The notes beneath the pieces were generated by a model. The model saw nothing but the letters and a program-made list of their open reading frames with translations. It was not told where the DNA came from and ran no database searches. Positions 24,595-32,421 of a stretch of DNA of 44,285 nt are shown here, in pieces (position 1 is the first letter of the stretch; every line of letters begins with the position of its first letter). The position numbers were made by a program, and so were the translations under genes. This DNA is from Butyrivibrio sp. (GTDB lineage: Bacteria; Bacillota; Clostridia; Lachnospirales; Lachnospiraceae): NCBI GenBank assembly GCA_024690485.1, contig JAILPB010000066.1, positions 1 to 44,285 on the forward strand, written 5' to 3'.

Positions 24595-25566
24595 TCAGTT
24601 TACGATATTTCTTACTTCACCTTTTTCAAAAGCCTTGATGTTAAGGCACACTTCGTGAACGCAGCGCTCTCTTGCTTCAACGCTTGCCCAAGCCATGTGA
24701 GGTGTGATGAAAAGCTTCTTGCTGTCCTGAAGTTCAAGAAGAGGATTTTCCTTAGCCATAGGCTCAACTGATAAAACGTCGAGGCCTGCGCCTGCAATCT
24801 CTTCTTCCTTAAGTGCTTCGTAGAGATCCTGCTCATTTACCACAGGGCCTCTGGCTACATTTATAAGATAAGCAGAATCCTTCATCTTATAGAAAGCTTC
24901 CTTATTGATGAGGTTTCTGGTCTTATCTGTCAGAGGACAGTGGAGAGATAAGATATCACTTCTCTCAAGAAGCTCATCAAAGGAAACAAGCTCATATTCA
25001 TAATCAAGAGCAGTGTTCTTGGTTCTGCCGGATGCAGGATAGAAGATTACCTTTGCTCCAAATGCTGTGGCAATCTGGGCTACCTTTCTTCCGATATTTC
25101 CCATACCGATGATGCCCCAGGTCATACCGTCTATCTCATGATAAGGAATATCAAGCTTGGTGAAAACCTCCTGTGCTGCATATTCACCGTCTTTTACAAA
25201 GTGATCATAGTCGTGAAGGCTCTCCATAAGATAAAAGAGAAGAGCGAAAGTATGCTGAGCAACTGACATTGTGGAATATCCTGCCACATTTGCTACCTTT
25301 ATTCCTCTTTTCGCACACTCGTTTATATCAACGTTATCAAAACCTGTTGCAAACTCGCAGATAAGCTTTAAGTCAGGAGCATTGTCCAACAGTTCCTTTG
25401 TGATCCTGGACTTGTTAATACACAAAATCTCTACTCCATCCATACGCTCCTTGGCATTAGCCTCTGTAACTTTATCCTTATAAAAAGTCACATCTCCGAT
25501 CTGAGAAAGCTCAGTATAATCAATGTCATTTCCGACACTATCTATTTCAGCAGCTACGATTTTCAT
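24595..25566 (-). CDS. NAD(P)-dependent D-2-hydroxyacid dehydrogenase
   Basis: 323 residues from ATG 25566, with AAGGAG before it; the upstream in-frame start at 25590 has none. It is a two-domain D-isomer-specific 2-hydroxyacid dehydrogenase: coenzyme loop GMGNIGRKVA, catalytic Arg in NVARGP, Glu in GLDVLSVEP and His in ITPHMAWAS. It reduces 2-keto acids such as glyoxylate, hydroxypyruvate or pyruvate, or runs in reverse. At the end of the second beta strand the sequence is YPASGRTKN instead of an aspartate, which suggests that NADPH may be accepted. It lies between two genes for paralogous secreted proteins with no evident link to them. Confidence 0.85.
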   Translation of the reverse strand: MKIVAAEIDSVGNDIDYTELSQIGDVTFYKDKVTEANAKERMDGVEILCINKSRITKELLDNAPDLKLICEFATGFDNVDINECAKRGIKVANVAGYSTMSVAQHTFALLFYLMESLHDYDHFVKDGEYAAQEVFTKLDIPYHEIDGMTWGIIGMGNIGRKVAQIATAFGAKVIFYPASGRTKNTALDYEYELVSFDELLERSDILSLHCPLTDKTRNLINKEAFYKMKDSAYLINVARGPVVNEQDLYEALKEEEIAGAGLDVLSVEPMAKENPLLELQDSKKLFITPHMAWASVEARERCVHEVCLNIKAFEKGEVRNIVN

Positions 25567-25664
25567 TTGAAACACTCTCCTTATACACAAATTTTCATAG
25601 AATCGATTAGATTATATTTCATGCAATTGATTTTTGCAAAGTCATGAACATGGCTAAATTTAAA

Positions 25665-25688
25665 GCCGCATCCATTTGCGGATGCGGC
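25665..25688 (-). terminator. Terminator after paralogue B
   Basis: GCCGCATCC (25665-25673) pairs perfectly with GGATGCGGC (25680-25688) with a 6-base loop. It lies 7 bases past the stop codon at 25695; on the minus strand TTTAAATTT follows. Confidence 0.7.
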
Positions 25689-25694
25689 CCTGGT

Positions 25695-26600
25695 TTATTT
25701 CTTTATAATCGTTACTTTCTTAGTTTTACTCCAGTCGGAATATAGTTTTCCTGAATTGAGATTCTTGATGCTGCGTATGCGGATATAGTACTTTTTGCCC
25801 GGAATAAGCCTCTTTATGGTTTGGGATTTCTTTTTCTTTGAGACATTTATTGCTCTGACATTCTTCTTGAAATTCTTGTCAGTGCTGTACTGAATTTCCA
25901 GACCACTTATATTTCCCAGCGCCTTTTTATCCAGAGATTTCCACTTGATGGTCATGGACTTATTGCCTCTCTGAATCTTTTTCAATGAAGGCGTTTTCAG
26001 AGTATTATCAACGGCTTCCTTCTTTGTTTCCCTGGTGTCGACCTTTTTCCCTGTTTCGGGCGCTTTCTTAGATTCCTCATCCGAAAATTTAAAGCATAGC
26101 TTGCCGTAATAGGAGATGGCAGAATCTGCCTCCTTCTTGGAGTCTTCTATGTACTTTTGATATTCGGAAGCTGTGCATTTTATTGTGTAGGAACCGGTCA
26201 GATTGCAGGTAGATAGCTTACTATACGTATCTACCATGATGCCTTCATCCTCATCATAGTAGTCTATACGTATGTCGTAGTTGCCATCCTTGTCTAAATC
26301 TATGATCTCTCCGCCGGAATCTACATCTTCAAATGCATCTTCAAAATCCAGTGAAATTATTCTCCCCAACTCGCAGTTAATGCATATGTTGTCATATACC
26401 AATCTATATTTCTTATAGTTAATGGTATAAACCCCTTTTCTAAGATCTATAACACAAGTTCCCAGATCCTTTATTTCCTCCCCATTACTCTCTGCTTTAG
26501 CAGGAATAACATTAAAGAACAGACTTACTACATTACCCATAAATAATGTCAGTACAAGAGCTAGTAAAATGACTTGGTTTAATCTCTTATCTCCATTCAT
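25695..26600 (-). CDS. Secreted protein with C-terminal Fn3-like module (paralogue B)
   Basis: 301 residues, AGGGGG before ATG 26600. Signal peptide about residues 1-36 (hydrophobic core LLALVLTLFMGNVVSLFF, cut near AKA). Residues 45-165 match the central region of the protein at 23281: a DL-x2-G start, a GNYDIRIDYY strand, STCNLTG and a KCTASE cysteine. A short Lys/Glu linker leads to the Fn3-like module (LEIQYSTDKNF, YYIRIRS, SDWSKTKKV) in the last 85 residues. No anchor motif. It is shorter than paralogue A because about 60 residues near the N-terminus are missing. Exported; role unknown. Confidence 0.75.
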   Translation of the reverse strand: MNGDKRLNQVILLALVLTLFMGNVVSLFFNVIPAKAESNGEEIKDLGTCVIDLRKGVYTINYKKYRLVYDNICINCELGRIISLDFEDAFEDVDSGGEIIDLDKDGNYDIRIDYYDEDEGIMVDTYSKLSTCNLTGSYTIKCTASEYQKYIEDSKKEADSAISYYGKLCFKFSDEESKKAPETGKKVDTRETKKEAVDNTLKTPSLKKIQRGNKSMTIKWKSLDKKALGNISGLEIQYSTDKNFKKNVRAINVSKKKKSQTIKRLIPGKKYYIRIRSIKNLNSGKLYSDWSKTKKVTIIKK

Positions 26601-26639
26601 AGTTTACCCCCTGTTCTTGGGATTAATTAAGTTTTTCGG

Positions 26640-26680
26640 CTCATATTTATATATCGGCAATTTTTGTCCGGAAACTTAGC
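26640..26680 (-). promoter_or_regulatory. Sigma-D-like promoter of paralogue B
   Basis: On the minus strand TAAG, 16 bases and GCCGATAT (GCCGAT at 26653-26658) match the TAAA-N14-16-GCCGATAT form of sigma D promoters with one mismatch. It lies 53 bases before the ATG at 26600. Confidence 0.5.
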
Positions 26681-26722
26681 ATTTTTCCCCTCAAAGCCGC
26701 ATAAAATATGATAAAATTAGTA

Positions 26723-26740
26723 TGCTGCGTCAAAGCAGCA
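26723..26740 (+). other. Leader hairpin before the PPC/Fn3 protein
   Basis: TGCTGC and GCAGCA form a 6-bp stem around GTCAAA in the presumed 5' leader of the gene at 26785. A TATGATAAAAT stretch just before it could be the -10 region. Confidence 0.4.
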
Positions 26741-26784
26741 AGAAGGGAACTAGCTCATTCGAGCAAAAGAAAGGGGAAACACGT

Positions 26785-27891
26785 ATGAAAAAAGTAATTG
26801 TAAAGAAACTACTAACTATGGCAACGGCATTATGTCTTTCTGTAACATCGGCATATGCTTTTGCACCTGCAGCATCTATCAAGGCTTTGGCTGTAGGGGA
26901 TTATTCAAATCCCACAACTATCCAGCCAAATTCCGACTATTCCTCATCATGGATTGATATCAAGTTTAGTCATGCTCAATGTTATAAAGTTACTCTTCCT
27001 TCAGATGGAAGACTTAGTGTAACTGTCATGGCAAAAAATACAGAGAATCTTCCATTTGCTATCAGTTCTTCTCCAAGCTTAAGTAACTTAGAAGTACTTA
27101 AAGGAACTGACGTTGGTAATTACACAAAAGATTCACCGGTATCTGAGACCATCTCTACTGTTCTTTCTGCAGGAACCTATTATATTCCTTTAGAGCACAG
27201 ACTGGGTCAGGATACAGCTCAATACAAAATTAAGACTGTTTACGAAAGCTTTGGTTTTTCAGATACAGCTGACAGCTTTGATTCACCCAAGACTTTAGCT
27301 ATTGGCGGAACCTACACAAATGCCATTACAGCAACAGATAAGGAAGACTGGTACAAAGTAACCGTTCCTGAAAATGGTAAATATACTTTCAGATATTCAA
27401 CAGTTCATAACACTGTTCAGTTCAAACTTAAAAACATTGATCTCAGGGAAGTTTGTGGCAAAGACTGCAGTTTAACCACTCCAAGCAAAACAGAGGATGC
27501 TTTCCTTGAAGCAGGAACATATTACCTCCATGTTTATGGCTGGCCTTCAAAGTACTCATTTTCTATGACCAGCTCAACAACAAGCCAGCCTTCCATTTCA
27601 AAGGCAAAAGCTGTTAGAAACAGGAAGGTTGATATAACATTCAAAAATGTTCAGGGTGCAGCAGGATATCAGATCAGATATTCAACAGACAAGAACTTCA
27701 ACAAGAACGTAAAAGTAAAAACTTTTAAGGCTAGCAAGGCAAGAACCGTTGGCGGCAATAAGAAAGTTTACACAATCTCAAAGCTCAAGAAGAACAAGAG
27801 ATATTACGTACAGATCAGATCCTATGAAGAAAAGAATAATGCAAAATTCTACTCAGGCTGGTCAAAAGCTAAGAAAGTAAAAGTAAAATAA
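26785..27891 (+). CDS. Secreted protein with two PPC-like domains and an Fn3-like module
   Basis: 368 residues from ATG 26785, with AAAGGGGAA before it; the frame is open further upstream but without a ribosome site. Signal peptide about residues 1-36 (MKKVIVKKLLTMATAL start, cut near SIKALA). Two related beta domains follow (about 38-150 and 155-270), with the segments YKVTLPSDGRLSV and DWYKVTVPENGKYTF typical of bacterial pre-peptidase C-terminal (PPC) domains. The end (about 280-368) is the Fn3-like module (YQIRYSTDKNF, YYVQIRSY, SGWSKAKKVKVK). No catalytic domain is present, so it is probably a binding or structural exoprotein. A strong terminator follows. Confidence 0.8.
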   Translation: MKKVIVKKLLTMATALCLSVTSAYAFAPAASIKALAVGDYSNPTTIQPNSDYSSSWIDIKFSHAQCYKVTLPSDGRLSVTVMAKNTENLPFAISSSPSLSNLEVLKGTDVGNYTKDSPVSETISTVLSAGTYYIPLEHRLGQDTAQYKIKTVYESFGFSDTADSFDSPKTLAIGGTYTNAITATDKEDWYKVTVPENGKYTFRYSTVHNTVQFKLKNIDLREVCGKDCSLTTPSKTEDAFLEAGTYYLHVYGWPSKYSFSMTSSTTSQPSISKAKAVRNRKVDITFKNVQGAAGYQIRYSTDKNFNKNVKVKTFKASKARTVGGNKKVYTISKLKKNKRYYVQIRSYEEKNNAKFYSGWSKAKKVKVK

Positions 27892-27903
27892 TAAAGAAAA
27901 AAG

Positions 27904-27938
27904 CAGGCACCGTGATAATGATCACGATGCCTGTTTTT
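27904..27938. terminator. Terminator between convergent genes
   Basis: CAGGCACCGTGAT and ATCACGATGCCTG form a 13-bp stem with one mismatch and an AATG loop at 27904-27933. TTTTT follows on the plus strand, and the minus strand also carries a T-rich end. It can end both the Fn3 protein gene and the transport operon. Confidence 0.85.
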
Positions 27939-27973
27939 CAAAGGAACATGAAACTTGGTGTAAATCTAATAGT

Positions 27974-29071
27974 TTACAGGGAATAATCCTTTACTACATC
28001 TTTCATTTGGCCTAATTTACTCTCCATGTCCTCGATGAGCTTAAACTGATTGCGGGCTCTCTCGAGGTTGTGGGTCTCATGAGTTGTCTTGAAGTAGGTA
28101 TCGCCGATCAGGTAATCCGCCAGGAATCTGATGCCCACTTCGTAGGTCATGAGGATACAGGACATAGGAATAAGCTCCTTCTCCGTATCCGTCATAAACT
28201 CTCCCATTTCACTCATAAAGCCCTTGGTGTAGGCTCTGTACATATCCATGGAAAAGTTAACCTTACTTAAATCTGTCTCATCCTCAAGGGCTGTGTTTGC
28301 GCCAAATCTGATACTATCTCCAAAATCATATAATAATGATCCCGGCATAATAGTATCAAGATCGATTATGCACACGCTCTCTCCCGTGTCGGGATTCATG
28401 AGGATGTTGTTAAGCTTAGTGTCGTTATGGGTAACTCTTAAGGGGATGCTGTCCCCAAGTCTATCCACAATTTCGCTGCAGTACTTTTCTCTTTTAAATG
28501 CAAAGTCTATCTCAGCTTTTGCTGCCTCTACCCTTTCAGGGATTCCTTTTTCCACTGATTCTTTTAATGCTGCAAAACGCTTTGTGGTGTCATGGAAGTC
28601 CTTTATTACTTCATGAAGCTTTGATGCATCAAAATCAAATAGGAGTTTTTGGAAATGTCCGAAAGCTTTTCCTGCATTTTCAAGTACTGTGGTTGTAGCT
28701 GCACTCTGATAAGAGACGGTATTTTCGATGAAGAGATATATCCTGAAGCAGTTACCGTCCTTATCCTCATAGTAAGATCTGCCCTCCCTAGTTCTTACTA
28801 TAGTGAGTGTATTTGTAAGAGGATCACCGCCCTCAGCGGCAATCCTCTCCTTTAGATAATCCGTTACAAGGCAGATGTTTTCCATGAGCTTTTTCACGTC
28901 AAATATCTCTGAATTGATCCTCTGGAGAATATATCTTACAGGAGGCTTAGTTTCCCTTTCAAAATATATTGCATAAGTATCATTTATGTGACCGCACCCA
29001 AAAGGCTCTGAGTGTATCAGTTCTCCGTCGATTTCAAATTCCTTAATTATGCTGTTAATATCCAAGCTCAT
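27974..29071 (-). CDS. nahK: N-acetylhexosamine 1-kinase-like phosphotransferase
   Basis: 365 residues. It has the aminoglycoside-phosphotransferase fold with the catalytic segment THNDTKLNNIL (D217) and the metal-binding IIDLDT (D237/D239). The N-terminus (GCGHINDTY, RYILQRIN) and overall length match NahK of bifidobacteria, which phosphorylates GlcNAc or GalNAc at the 1-position in the lacto-N-biose/galacto-N-biose pathway. It is the last gene of the sugar-transport operon, 33 bases after the binding-protein gene, which fits phosphorylation of an imported sugar. No lacto-N-biose phosphorylase lies in the window. Another sugar kinase role in the same family remains possible. Confidence 0.72.
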   Translation of the reverse strand: MSLDINSIIKEFEIDGELIHSEPFGCGHINDTYAIYFERETKPPVRYILQRINSEIFDVKKLMENICLVTDYLKERIAAEGGDPLTNTLTIVRTREGRSYYEDKDGNCFRIYLFIENTVSYQSAATTTVLENAGKAFGHFQKLLFDFDASKLHEVIKDFHDTTKRFAALKESVEKGIPERVEAAKAEIDFAFKREKYCSEIVDRLGDSIPLRVTHNDTKLNNILMNPDTGESVCIIDLDTIMPGSLLYDFGDSIRFGANTALEDETDLSKVNFSMDMYRAYTKGFMSEMGEFMTDTEKELIPMSCILMTYEVGIRFLADYLIGDTYFKTTHETHNLERARNQFKLIEDMESKLGQMKDVVKDYSL

Positions 29072-29104
29072 TTTATATATCTCCCAATGCTGTAAACTTA
29101 ACTA

Positions 29105-30583
29105 TTACTTTGATGCAAGGTACTCATCAAGCTGCTTCTGAACTTCTGCAAGGTACTTATCCATACCGGCATCCTTAAGGTGCTGCTGCATCTGAGGGAA
29201 TGCTTCGTCATAATCTACATATCCGCAGAGGATAGGCATAATTTCAGTATTGATAAGTTCTCCGATAGCTGTTGCTTCGTTCTTAACGTTAGCATTATCA
29301 AAGTGGAAAGCCATTACGTCAGAAGCGATAGCACCATCATCCCAGTGTGTGTAGGAATCGATGAATTCGTCTGTTACATCTGTTGTGAACATCTGGTAGT
29401 TAACATTTCTAAACATCCACTCGTAGAAATATCCGCCAAATGCAGGATCCTTAAGGACGATTCTGTCGTTCTCGATTGTGTAGTTCTCGCCTTCTGGTCC
29501 GTAGATAGCAAACATGTAGTTATCTTTGCTTGAGTATAACCAGTTAAGGAACTTCATTGAGCCGATAGGATTCTGAGCTGAGTAGGGGATGCAAAGAACC
29601 TCACCACCGCAAGCTGTAATGTACTTATCCTGCTCAGGATCAAGGAGATATGACTTAAGTTTTGCTTCAGGTGCATTTGCTCTTACTGAGCTTAAGATCT
29701 CATTTTCTTTTCCTACTGAACCCTCTACCCAGAGGTATGTTCCCTGCTGCATTCTGGAATCACGCTCGTTGTAGTTGGTTGTAAGCTCGTCTCTGTAGAG
29801 ACCCTTCTCATACATACTTCTGTTGAACTGAGCTACCTTCTTGAAGGTCTCTGACTCGAAGTAGCTGTAAGCCTTCTTGGTCTTTTCACCATAAACAACT
29901 GAGTCACCTGCTGAGCACCATGTAAGAGGCTCATCCTGGAAATATCTTGTAAGGGGCTTGTAGATAACGTCTGCAGGACCTGACATCTCAGGGTGTGCTT
30001 CTGCAACTTTTTCTGCAAATTCTACAAGGTCATCTGCTGTTTTGATATCTGTCATTCCAACGTCATCCATCATGTCCTGTCTTACGCAAACAAGCTGGAA
30101 CATGCCTGATGAAGGAGCATAAGCTGAAGGAATACCATACTGAACGCCGTCTACAACACCGCCTGAAAGCTGAGTGTCAGGAATTACTTTCTTCATGTCC
30201 TGGCCATACTGCTCTATAAGCTCGTCAAGGGGCTGGCACTGCTTGTTGTTAACCATAGGTCCGATGTCCTGAAGGCCATCCCAGTAGAGGTCAATCTCAT
30301 CACCTGCTGCAAGCATGATGGATTTCTGCTCCCAATACTGATCCCATCCTCTGTAAACAAGCTCTACCTCTTCGCCGATTTCCTCTTTCAGCCTGGGATT
30401 GAGCTCATTGTTGATGAAGTTTGCCATCTCATCTGTTTCCTCACCGGGATACAGGATGATGACTTTACCTGTGTCCTTGGCGTTTACTCCAAGGGCGTGT
30501 TTCTTAGACTGGCCGCAGCCTCCGATCAGCATCGACGCTGTCAGAACTCCGCACATGAGTAGTGAAATAACTTTTTTGTTCAT
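29105..30583 (-). CDS. Sugar ABC transporter solute-binding lipoprotein (LplA/YtcQ-like)
   Basis: 492 residues, AAAGGAGG before ATG 30583. The signal peptide ends in a lipobox (LIGGC, C23), so it is tethered to the outer face of the membrane. It belongs to family 1 extracellular solute-binding proteins of the long type that serve LplB/LplC permeases (segments VYRGWDQYWEQK, DGVQYGIP, SMKFLNWLYS and a terminal AEVQKQLDEYLAS). Such systems import oligosaccharides or complex glycan fragments. The ligand cannot be read from sequence; the kinase gene behind it points to an amino sugar-containing saccharide. Confidence 0.88.
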   Translation of the reverse strand: MNKKVISLLMCGVLTASMLIGGCGQSKKHALGVNAKDTGKVIILYPGEETDEMANFINNELNPRLKEEIGEEVELVYRGWDQYWEQKSIMLAAGDEIDLYWDGLQDIGPMVNNKQCQPLDELIEQYGQDMKKVIPDTQLSGGVVDGVQYGIPSAYAPSSGMFQLVCVRQDMMDDVGMTDIKTADDLVEFAEKVAEAHPEMSGPADVIYKPLTRYFQDEPLTWCSAGDSVVYGEKTKKAYSYFESETFKKVAQFNRSMYEKGLYRDELTTNYNERDSRMQQGTYLWVEGSVGKENEILSSVRANAPEAKLKSYLLDPEQDKYITACGGEVLCIPYSAQNPIGSMKFLNWLYSSKDNYMFAIYGPEGENYTIENDRIVLKDPAFGGYFYEWMFRNVNYQMFTTDVTDEFIDSYTHWDDGAIASDVMAFHFDNANVKNEATAIGELINTEIMPILCGYVDYDEAFPQMQQHLKDAGMDKYLAEVQKQLDEYLASK

Positions 30584-30595
30584 ACTTGCCTCCTT

Positions 30596-31513
30596 TTATT
30601 CTTTCACCGCACCGGTCATGATTCCGTTAACAAAGTATCTCTGGATAAATGGATAAAGGAATATGATAGGTCCGATTGTTACTATGGTTACTGCCATTTT
30701 TACTGTCTCTGTAGGGAGCTTGATGTTGGCTGCTGCCCCTGATGGCACTCTTCCGGAGCTGATGGCATTTACATTGGAGAGGATGTTGTACAGGTAGTAC
30801 TGAAGTGGGAAATACTCTCTGTCATTTACAAACATAAGAGCGTTCCACCAGTCGTTCCAGTAGCCTAAGGCATACATCATTCCAACGGTCATCATGCCCG
30901 TTTTTGTAAGAGGTACTGCGATCATTGACCATATCTTGAAGTAACTTGCGCCATCAATTCTCGCAGATTCGTAGAGGGAAACCGGCACCTGCTCGAAGTA
31001 GTTCCTAAGGAGGAACATGTTAAAAACTCCAAGAAGCTGCGGCACGATAAGAGATCTCAGATTATTACCAAAGCCATACCAGTTCACGCAGACGTAGTAC
31101 CAGGGAATAAGACCTGCGGAAAAGATAATTGTGAAATTACAAAAATATGCAATGGCATTTCTGTATTTCAAGGATTTTATGGACAGTGCAAAGGAACACA
31201 TGCTGGTGATCAGCATAGCGCCTGCGGTTCCGATAACTGTTACAATTATGGTAACGCCGTAGGATCTAAGAATTCTTGCACCACTGTGGGCAAACAGATA
31301 GATATATGTATCTGCCGTAAAATTCCTTGGAAGTACTGAATATCCCTTTTGTACAACTGCCGTATTATCTGACAGTGATACGGATACTACCATAATCAGG
31401 GGAAGAAGACAGGCAAGGGCTATCAGACCTATGAAAATATATGCAAAGGCGATAACAGCAATGTCTGCCCCTGATTTTTTAACTTTTATTCCTTGAGGAG
31501 TGATTTTTATCAT
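30596..31513 (-). CDS. Sugar ABC transporter permease (LplC/YtcP-like, CUT1)
   Basis: 305 residues with six membrane helices. The cytoplasmic EAA loop reads YESARIDGASYFKIWSMIAVPLTKTG, in the position that docks the ATPase. The N-terminal LACLLPLIMVVSVSLSD and the segment YWNDWWNALMFV are typical of LplC-type CUT1 permeases. Its start overlaps the stop of the partner permease (TGATG), so the two are translationally coupled. It forms the membrane channel with the gene at 31513-32421. Confidence 0.9.
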   Translation of the reverse strand: MIKITPQGIKVKKSGADIAVIAFAYIFIGLIALACLLPLIMVVSVSLSDNTAVVQKGYSVLPRNFTADTYIYLFAHSGARILRSYGVTIIVTVIGTAGAMLITSMCSFALSIKSLKYRNAIAYFCNFTIIFSAGLIPWYYVCVNWYGFGNNLRSLIVPQLLGVFNMFLLRNYFEQVPVSLYESARIDGASYFKIWSMIAVPLTKTGMMTVGMMYALGYWNDWWNALMFVNDREYFPLQYYLYNILSNVNAISSGRVPSGAAANIKLPTETVKMAVTIVTIGPIIFLYPFIQRYFVNGIMTGAVKE

Positions 31514-32421
31514 CAGAACAGTCCCTCCCCTTCATTTATTTTCTTGGCAAAATGGTTGGAAATCGTAATAAGGATAAGTCCAAGTACCGACTGCATCAGA
31601 CCAATTGCCGTTGTATATGAGAATCCAAGAGTTCTCATGGACGAATATACGTAAGTATCGATGACTGCAACTTCCTCGTAGAGCAGGGAGTTGTTACCTA
31701 CGATACCGTAGATCATTCCGAAATCTCCAAAGAAAATTCGACCGATCGCCATGAGAGTAAGGATTACAACTGTAGGTTTAAGAAGCGGAAGGGTTATATA
31801 GATTATCTGCTTGAATCTGTTTGCGCCGTCTACTTCTGCCGCCTCGTACAGGGTACTGTCGAAATTGGCAAGGGCCGCCATGTAGATAATGGAGTTATAG
31901 CCGCACCATTTCCAGACGTCAGCTGCTATGATAATAGGCTTCCAATACTTGGGCTCCGCATACCATCTGACGATGTCACCACCAAAGGAATTTATCCACT
32001 GGTTTACTATACCTGTACTTGTTGAAAAGAATGCGTAGATGATAGCTCCCACTACTACCCATGACAGGAAGTAAGGGAAAAACATTACGCTTTGAGATAT
32101 TTTTTTATAGAACTTATTAGCGATGTCATTGAAGCATATGGCAATTGTTATAGGGAAAATGGTTCCCAGAACCAGTCCCCAACTGTTGATGATAAGTGTA
32201 TTTCTGACTGACTTCATGCCAAGACCTGTGCTGGAACTGAAAAAGAATTTGATATTATTTAGTCCCACAAATCTGCTTCCGAAAATGCCGTCAATTATGT
32301 TGTAATCAGTAAATGCCATCCACAGACCGCCGTACGGGATGTAGCAAAATAATATAAGAAAAACGATTGCAGGAACCGTCATCAGGTATAGCTGCCAGTT
32401 TCTCTTAAACTCCTTTTTCAT
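31513..32421 (-). CDS. Sugar ABC transporter permease (LplB-like, CUT1)
   Basis: 302 residues with six membrane helices. The N-terminus (KRNWQLYLMTVPAIVFLILFCYIP as a motif, then GGLWMAFTDY) is the LplB signature, and the EAA loop is LYEAAEVDGANRFKQIIYITLPLLKP. Its ATG overlaps the stop of the preceding gene by four bases (ATGA). No ATPase gene is in this operon, so the transporter presumably uses a shared MsmX-type ATPase coded elsewhere. Confidence 0.9.
   Translation of the reverse strand: MKKEFKRNWQLYLMTVPAIVFLILFCYIPYGGLWMAFTDYNIIDGIFGSRFVGLNNIKFFFSSSTGLGMKSVRNTLIINSWGLVLGTIFPITIAICFNDIANKFYKKISQSVMFFPYFLSWVVVGAIIYAFFSTSTGIVNQWINSFGGDIVRWYAEPKYWKPIIIAADVWKWCGYNSIIYMAALANFDSTLYEAAEVDGANRFKQIIYITLPLLKPTVVILTLMAIGRIFFGDFGMIYGIVGNNSLLYEEVAVIDTYVYSSMRTLGFSYTTAIGLMQSVLGLILITISNHFAKKINEGEGLF

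Noticed and set aside
778-27891. Sortase-anchored surface proteins
   Set aside because: None of the four secreted Fn3-like proteins has an LPXTG-type motif with a C-terminal hydrophobic helix.
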